Assembly (NCBI GenBank): GCA_037367405.1
Contig: JAZKJV010011597.1
Location: 124,001-188,000 of the forward strand
Direction of reading: 5' to 3'
From: Ottelia alismoides
Lineage: Eukaryota > Streptophyta > Magnoliopsida > Alismatales > Hydrocharitaceae
DNA: 64,000 nucleotides
Each line of letters opens with the position of its first letter. The stretch's first letter is position 1. A model generated the notes under the pieces. The model was given only the letters and a program-made list of their open reading frames with translations, did not search any database and had not been told where the DNA came from. Made by a program: the position numbers and the translations under genes. Of the stretch, positions 59,626-64,000 are shown one piece after another.

Positions 59626-60125
59626 AATATATATATATATATATATATATAGTCCTTCCAATAAGATATGGTCCTTCCATCTCTAAAGGAGACCAACGAT
59701 CATAGCCATTAGATTCAAATCTAATGACACCATCAATTTGTTTGTCCAAAAGGGTATTTTAGTCTTCATCTTTTGCATTAATTATATATTCCATTTAATA
59801 TTTGAAAATACTAAATTTAGATAGATCTAATTTTGGTATTTTTTCTTAATGCTTTATTTAGATAATGTTCTATTTTGTGTTGGGCGACATTACGTGTGGT
59901 GTTTATGTTCTCTCATTGTTTTGTAGAATATGTGATTCCTATGTAGCGATTGAATGTTTTTTTGTATAATCCATGGTTCCTTCTAAATTCATCATCCAGT
60001 TGTAAACTTTATGTGGTATTTTGTAGAATGTAATTCATACTAGTATTATATTAGTGATTTATATGAAATCTGCAAATTTGTTGTAAATGTTGCATGTCAT
60101 TCTACAAAGAAATGCCAATTTCGTA
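59626..60125. other. AT-rich intergenic sequence
   Basis: An (AT)n tract, then TCCTTCCAATAAGATATGG, which resembles the start word of the family-4 units (CCTTCCAATGAG) and may be a further MITE end. No ORF or other structure is identified. Confidence 0.35.
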
Positions 60126-60130
60126 AGAAA

Positions 60131-60210
60131 CACATCCAAAATTTATAATACACATCCTAAATGTATAATACACATCTAAAATATATAATACACATCAAAT
60201 ATAAAAGATG
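60131..60210. repeat. 20-bp minisatellite, four units
   Basis: CACATC(C/T)(A/T)AAATNTATAATA units start at 60131, 60151, 60171 and 60191, an exact 20-bp period. Looser copies continue to about 60290. Confidence 0.85.
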
Positions 60211-60429
60211 CCTAAAAATTACAATTGGATAATACATATCAAAACTATATAATATAGATCAAAAAATTATATATTACACATGAAATATATAAGATATAGT
60301 GGTTGCATGGCCTCCCTACGCTACCATCAGTGTATTACACATTTTATTCTGAGGGTGAGCTCTCGAGAGGGGAGTCACCATGATGACACTATATTAAATC
60401 AGAGAAGGGGAATAACATAATACATTACC

Positions 60430-61060
60430 ACTACTCCCAAAAACGCGTTAGAGCCTTACAATGCGACACTTCTTTTTCTGCATAAAATATCTGATTTTTA
60501 AAAATGAGGTCATTTCTCGCTAGTCAGTTTTTGCCCAGAGCGCTGCAAAAGGCTTAGCGATGTCATCTGAGGAGTTGTTTCCTATCTTCCTCACCGATTC
60601 CTAGAATACCACCATGCCATCTGTCTTCACCCATGGAACCGCTAGTTCCTTCCAAACCTGTGTTGAGGCTGCGCACGTGAAGAAGAGATGTTCCGACCTT
60701 TCCATCTGCTCCCCACATTTTTCACATGTTAAGTCCTACAACCCAAAGATCTTTGCTCTCCTTTCTTTGTCACAGAGTCTTCCTCTCCGTAGACACCATA
60801 GAAAGACCTTTATCCTGATTGGAATCTTGTTGATCCAACTAATTTTCAGATTCTGACAGAGTTCCTGATCGTGACCCTCCGAATTGTTTCTGAATTCTCT
60901 ATACAGCTTTTTGATCGATACCTTTGTGTCCATCCATTCATAGTGATCTCTATTCTTAGTGAATATACCCGATGTCGGAATCTCTGACTATAACGTATCA
61001 AGCTCCTCTCTCCTTCTAACAAAGAGGACAACATAAAACTCTGGGATCCAAGCTCCAAAT
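60430..61060 (-). pseudogene. LINE 3'-end remnant (RT zinc-binding region)
   Basis: On the minus strand 60933-60736 reads KISWINKIPIRIKVFLWCLRRG-like codons, then LTCEKCGEQMERSEHLFFTC at about 60735-60675, and, after frameshifts, LARNDLIFKNQIFYAEKEVS at about 60510-60450. This is the order of the zinc-binding domain at the C-terminus of plant LINE reverse transcriptase (IPPKVKVFLW, CxxC...HLFFxC, ARND.IF). The protein would nick and copy LINE RNA at its target. Here only about 200 codons remain, with TAG and frame breaks, and no catalytic RT core. Plant L1-type is the likely class. Confidence 0.75.
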
Positions 61061-61070
61061 CATTGTATTA

Positions 61071-61310
61071 CACATGATGATCTACGCATTATTGTTGCTG
61101 ATTGCGTGAAGATATGCACATGTCGTTGTTGATCTAGGCATTATCGATGCCACCTACATGAAGATCTACTCACCCCGTCGTCGATCTATGCATTGTTGAT
61201 GTTGCCTGCATTAAGATCTACACATGTCGTCGTCGATCTACACATTGTCGATGCCACCTGCGTGAAGATATACACACATCGTCATCGATCTACATGTTGT
61301 CGTCAATCCA
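61071..61310. repeat. Tandem array of about 50-bp units
   Basis: Units starting CACATG or similar at 61071, 61117, 61171, 61221 and 61273, each with (T/C)CGTCGTCGATCTA, then CATT(A/G)T(C/T)GATG and GAAGAT(A/C)TA. Unit length is 46-54 bp, varying by GTC triplets. Confidence 0.75.
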
Positions 61311-61750
61311 CTTCTACCTTGCCATGATGCCAAGCGTGATGTTGGGATCGCTCCAAGAACCGCCTTACCATATACAACCATTATCAACTATGCTCACGCA
61401 TCGGCTGGAGTACAACCTTTGATGATACCGGAGACGAGCGACAACCTCCTCTTCCTCCCGTTTTTTGTGTGTATGAGGTTAGGGGTTTGAAATGGTTTGC
61501 TGGCAACGTGAATGGAAAATTAGGAGAGAGATTAATGAATAGATATTTTAGTAGATTATATACTATATTTAGATAATTAATAATGGCCAAAATGGATTTT
61601 TGATTGACTAAATAATAATAACATGCCCATAATGACAACCGTCAGATTAATTACAGATGTGTGAGATACTGAGATCGTTTGCCTTCCATAGGGATGGAAC
61701 GACCAAGTCCTATTGGAATGATATCATATATATATATATATATATATATA
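61311..61750. other. Unassigned sequence between tandem array and MITE
   Basis: No ORF of note and no recognised element. It ends in (AT)n at about 61725-61750. Confidence 0.4.
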
Positions 61751-62130
61751 TGGGTAAAATGTATATGCCCCATCGGAGGAGCTAACTTAGCTCCCCTGCA
61801 TTATTTTTCACAATTTTTTTTATTTTTTTGGAAAATACTTCCATGGATTTTTCTAAATATATCCCTAGATTATGTCATTCAAATTTCGTGCAAAATAGAG
61901 GCTCTACGGTCTCCATCCAGACGATCATTTTTTAGCAATTTTGAGATCGTTAAAAAATGACTGTCTGGATGGAGGTCGTAGAAGTTTCTATTTCGCACGA
62001 AATTTGAATGGTATAATATAGGGATATAGTGATGGGTATTCAAGAATTTTAAAAAAATAAAAAATATGGGGAAAATAGGACGGGGGAGCCAAGTTAGCTC
62101 CCCTTAGGGGGCATCCCCATTTTTCCCAAT
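61751..62130. mobile_element. Foldback MITE, family 1, copy c
   Basis: GGGTAAAATGTATATGCCCC with GGAGCTAACTTAGCTCCCC at the left; AGCCAAGTTAGCTCCCC with GGGCATCCCCATTTTTCCC at the right. Inner arms show GACTGTCTGGATGGAGGTCG against CTCCATCCAGACGATCATTT. Inserted between TA tracts. Confidence 0.82.
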
Positions 62131-62139
62131 ATATATAAT

Positions 62140-62527
62140 AGGGAAAAAGGATCCTACATCGGGTGATGTAGGCAACTTACCTACATCGGATTTTTTTCTA
62201 ATTAATTTTTTAATTTTTTGAAATGAAATCTTCGTAGATTTACATCACCATATACCACCATTATGTCATTCCAAATTCAACTGAATTCTAGACTTCTATC
62301 CCCTCCATCAAGACTGTCAAATTTTAACGGTCTCAGAATTGCTGAAAATAACCTCCTTAAGATGGGCATGTTAGAAATATTTTTTTCCCACGAATTTTGA
62401 AACACATAATCCACTCTATATATTAAGTAAATCTCAGTGAGGTTTCATTTGAAAAAATAAAAAATAACGAAAAAAATGACCCGATGTAGGTAAGTTACCT
62501 ACATCACCCGATGTAGGCTCCTTGCCC

Positions 62528-62530
<3 letters not shown>
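62140..62530. mobile_element. Foldback MITE, family 2, copy c
   Basis: GGGAAAAAGGATCCTACATC at the left; at the right, in reverse, GGGGGCAAGGAGCCTACATC. Both ends then carry GGGTGATGTAGG and a CTTACCTACATCGG word. Lies only 10 bp from the family-1 copy before it, separated by ATATATAATA. Confidence 0.82.
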
Positions 62531-62605
<75 letters not shown>

Positions 62606-62610
62606 TATAT
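62530..62610. repeat. (TA)n microsatellite
   Basis: About 40 nearly pure TA units between MITE copies. Confidence 0.95.
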
Positions 62611-62992
62611 GGGTAAAATGGGCTGCCCCCTGGGAGTAGCCAACTTGGCTACTCCCACCCTATTTTGCCCTCATTTTTTATTTCTTTGGAAAATAAAAAT
62701 TTCTATATTCATCGCTATATCCCTCTAACATTCTATTAAAATTTCGTCAGAAACAGAGATTCCTAGGCCCTCCATCCAGACGTCATTTTTTTTAACGGTC
62801 GCGAGATTTTTCAAATCGACCCTGTTTGGATGGAGGCCATAGGAGTCTCTGTTTCTGATGAAATTTTAGTAGAATGTTAGAGGGATATAATGATGAATTT
62901 ACAAAGTTTTATTTTCCAAATAAATAAAAAAATGAGGGAAAAATAGGGTGGGAGTAGCCAAGTTGGCTACTCCCAGGGGGCAGCCCCATTTA

Positions 62993-62997
<5 letters not shown>
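62611..62997. mobile_element. Foldback MITE, family 1, copy d
   Basis: GGGTAAAATGGGCTGCCCCC with GGGAGTAGCCAACTTGGCTA at the left; AGCCAAGTTGGCTACTCCC with GGGGGCAGCCCCATTTAACCC at the right. The arms remain strongly complementary, making this one of the least decayed copies. Confidence 0.85.

Positions 62998-63060
<63 letters not shown>
62998..63060. repeat. (TA)n microsatellite
   Basis: About 31 TA units between copy d and the next palindrome. Confidence 0.95.
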
Positions 63061-63063
<3 letters not shown>

Positions 63064-63232
63064 GAGTGATCCTATGAGAGCAAAATTTTGTGAGAGCATG
63101 AGAGGGGTGATTCTGGACCACATGATTCACCCAGGAGAGAGAAGACCAGGAGAGAGAAAACAGAATCATGTGGTCCAGAATCATTCCTCTCATGCTCTCA
63201 CAAAATTTTGCTCTCATAGGATCACTCCTATA
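63061..63232. mobile_element. Short near-perfect palindromic MITE (family 3)
   Basis: The left arm GAGTGATCCTATGAGAGCAA... and the right arm ...TTGCTCTCATAGGATCACTC are complementary over about 66 bp with about two mismatches. The centre of about 35 bp is a doubled AGGAGAGAGA word. Flanked by TATA on both sides. It would fold into a hairpin RNA if transcribed. No ORF of significance. Confidence 0.88.
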
Positions 63233-63284
63233 TGTGTGTGTGTGTGTGTGTGTGCGTGTGCGTGTGCGTGTGTGTGTGTGTGTG
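63232..63284. repeat. (TG)n microsatellite
   Basis: TG units with three CG interruptions (TGCGTGTGCGTGTGCGTG), an alternating purine-pyrimidine run. Confidence 0.92.
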
Positions 63285-64000
63285 TATGGAGCCTTTCCAA
63301 TGAGGTGTGCCTTTTCTGAAATTTAAAAAGTCACTACCAAATTTGTAAGTTGTGCAATAATTTTGTAAAATATGAATTGCACATTGTAAAATAATGATGA
63401 TCATATTATTTTGTAAAATTAAGCATTCATATTGTAACTAACATTGTGTGTTCAATATTATAATAGTTTTGTAAATCTTTCTTGATATACATATTATGCT
63501 TACATTTACTATAAAATTTATAGTGTAAGAAATAGTAAAATAAATAGAAAAATCCAAATTGGTGTGGCTTTCCATGCATCCAAGTGTACCCTATATAGGG
63601 GGTCCTTCCAATGAGGTGGGTTTTTCCTAAATCTTAAAAGTCACTATCGAATTTGTAAGTTGTGTAATAATTTTGTAAAATATAAACTGCATATTATAAA
63701 ATAATAATGATCATATTATTTTGTAAAATATAGCATCCATATTTTAACTAACTTTTTTTGTCCAACATTAGAATATTTTAGCAAATCTTTCTAGATATAC
63801 ATATTATGCTAACATTTATTATTAAATTTATAGAGTTATAAACTGTAAAATAAATAGGGGGTGGCTTTTCATGCATCCAAGAAAGGCCCACCACATTGCA
63901 AGTTTCCCCTATATAGGGGACCCTTCGAATGAGATGAGCCTTTTCTTGAAATTTGAAAAGCAACTACCAAATTTGTATGTTGTGTAACAAATTTGTAAAA
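63285..64000. repeat. Tandem units of about 310 bp, related to MITE family 4
   Basis: Units start at about 63285, 63593 and 63911 with (G)GAGCC or GGGTCC followed by TTCCAATGAG. They share AAGTCACTA(C/T)C(A/G)AATTTGTAAG and the word ATTTTGTAAAATAT. Each ends near CATGCATCCAAG. The third is cut by the window end. Units are 307 and 318 bp. Confidence 0.72.

Noticed and set aside
62434..63217. Frames with long Tyr-Ile repeats
   Set aside because: Translation of (TA)n microsatellites; not genes.

Overview
This is plant nuclear DNA, almost entirely transposable elements. The evidence is four Athila-type Ty3/gypsy elements primed by tRNA-Asp plus a related gag-only derivative, a degraded Ty1/copia element primed by initiator tRNA-Met, many short foldback elements sitting in (TA)n tracts, a LINE 3' remnant, and a plastid atpH fragment transferred to the nucleus. 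A flowering plant is clear. The GC-rich LTR promoters make a monocot a reasonable guess, but nothing here fixes the species. I see no ordinary cellular gene, tRNA or rRNA.

Layout. 1-10347: element A (+), with gag tail, protease-RT-RNase H-integrase, 3' untranslated region and a 3.3-kb 3' LTR; its 5' end lies outside the window. 10348-22567: element B (+), a gag-only derivative with no pol. Its 5' LTR has lost about 1.06 kb, its tRNA-Asp primer site and 3' LTR are intact, and it carries an unrecognised acidic ORF where pol should be. 22568-28210: element D (-), with 5' LTR, primer site, leader and the start of gag. 28211-41377: element C (+), an older gag-pol copy with many stops and frameshifts and a 3' LTR. 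41378-52013: element E, a decayed copia element with a truncated 5' LTR and a full 2.63-kb 3' LTR. 52014-56447: element F (+), an Athila remnant with pol deleted and a gag-core fragment lodged inside its LTR. 56448-64000: foldback elements of several families, microsatellites, the atpH fragment, the LINE remnant and small tandem arrays.

Nesting. Several junctions fall exactly on LTR termini (22567/22568, 28210/28211, 52013/52014, 56447/56448). This fits successive insertion: A/B into D's gag, D into C's leader, E into F's gag, and F into a foldback element. Later deletions trimmed the A/B and C/E joints. The decay agrees: A has few lesions, C has many.

The most distinctive feature is shared by A, B and C. 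Downstream of the coding region (pol in A and C, the orphan ORF in B) stand three or four hairpins whose 3' arms repeat the element's own polypurine tract (AAGTATAGGGGG). The true tract lies 1.7 kb further on, directly against an LTR that itself begins with a palindrome. With the gag-only element, the orphan acidic ORF, the conserved antisense reading frames between pol and LTR, and the dispersed GGT(E/D)AT coding repeat, these make a retroelement family with several unusual parts.
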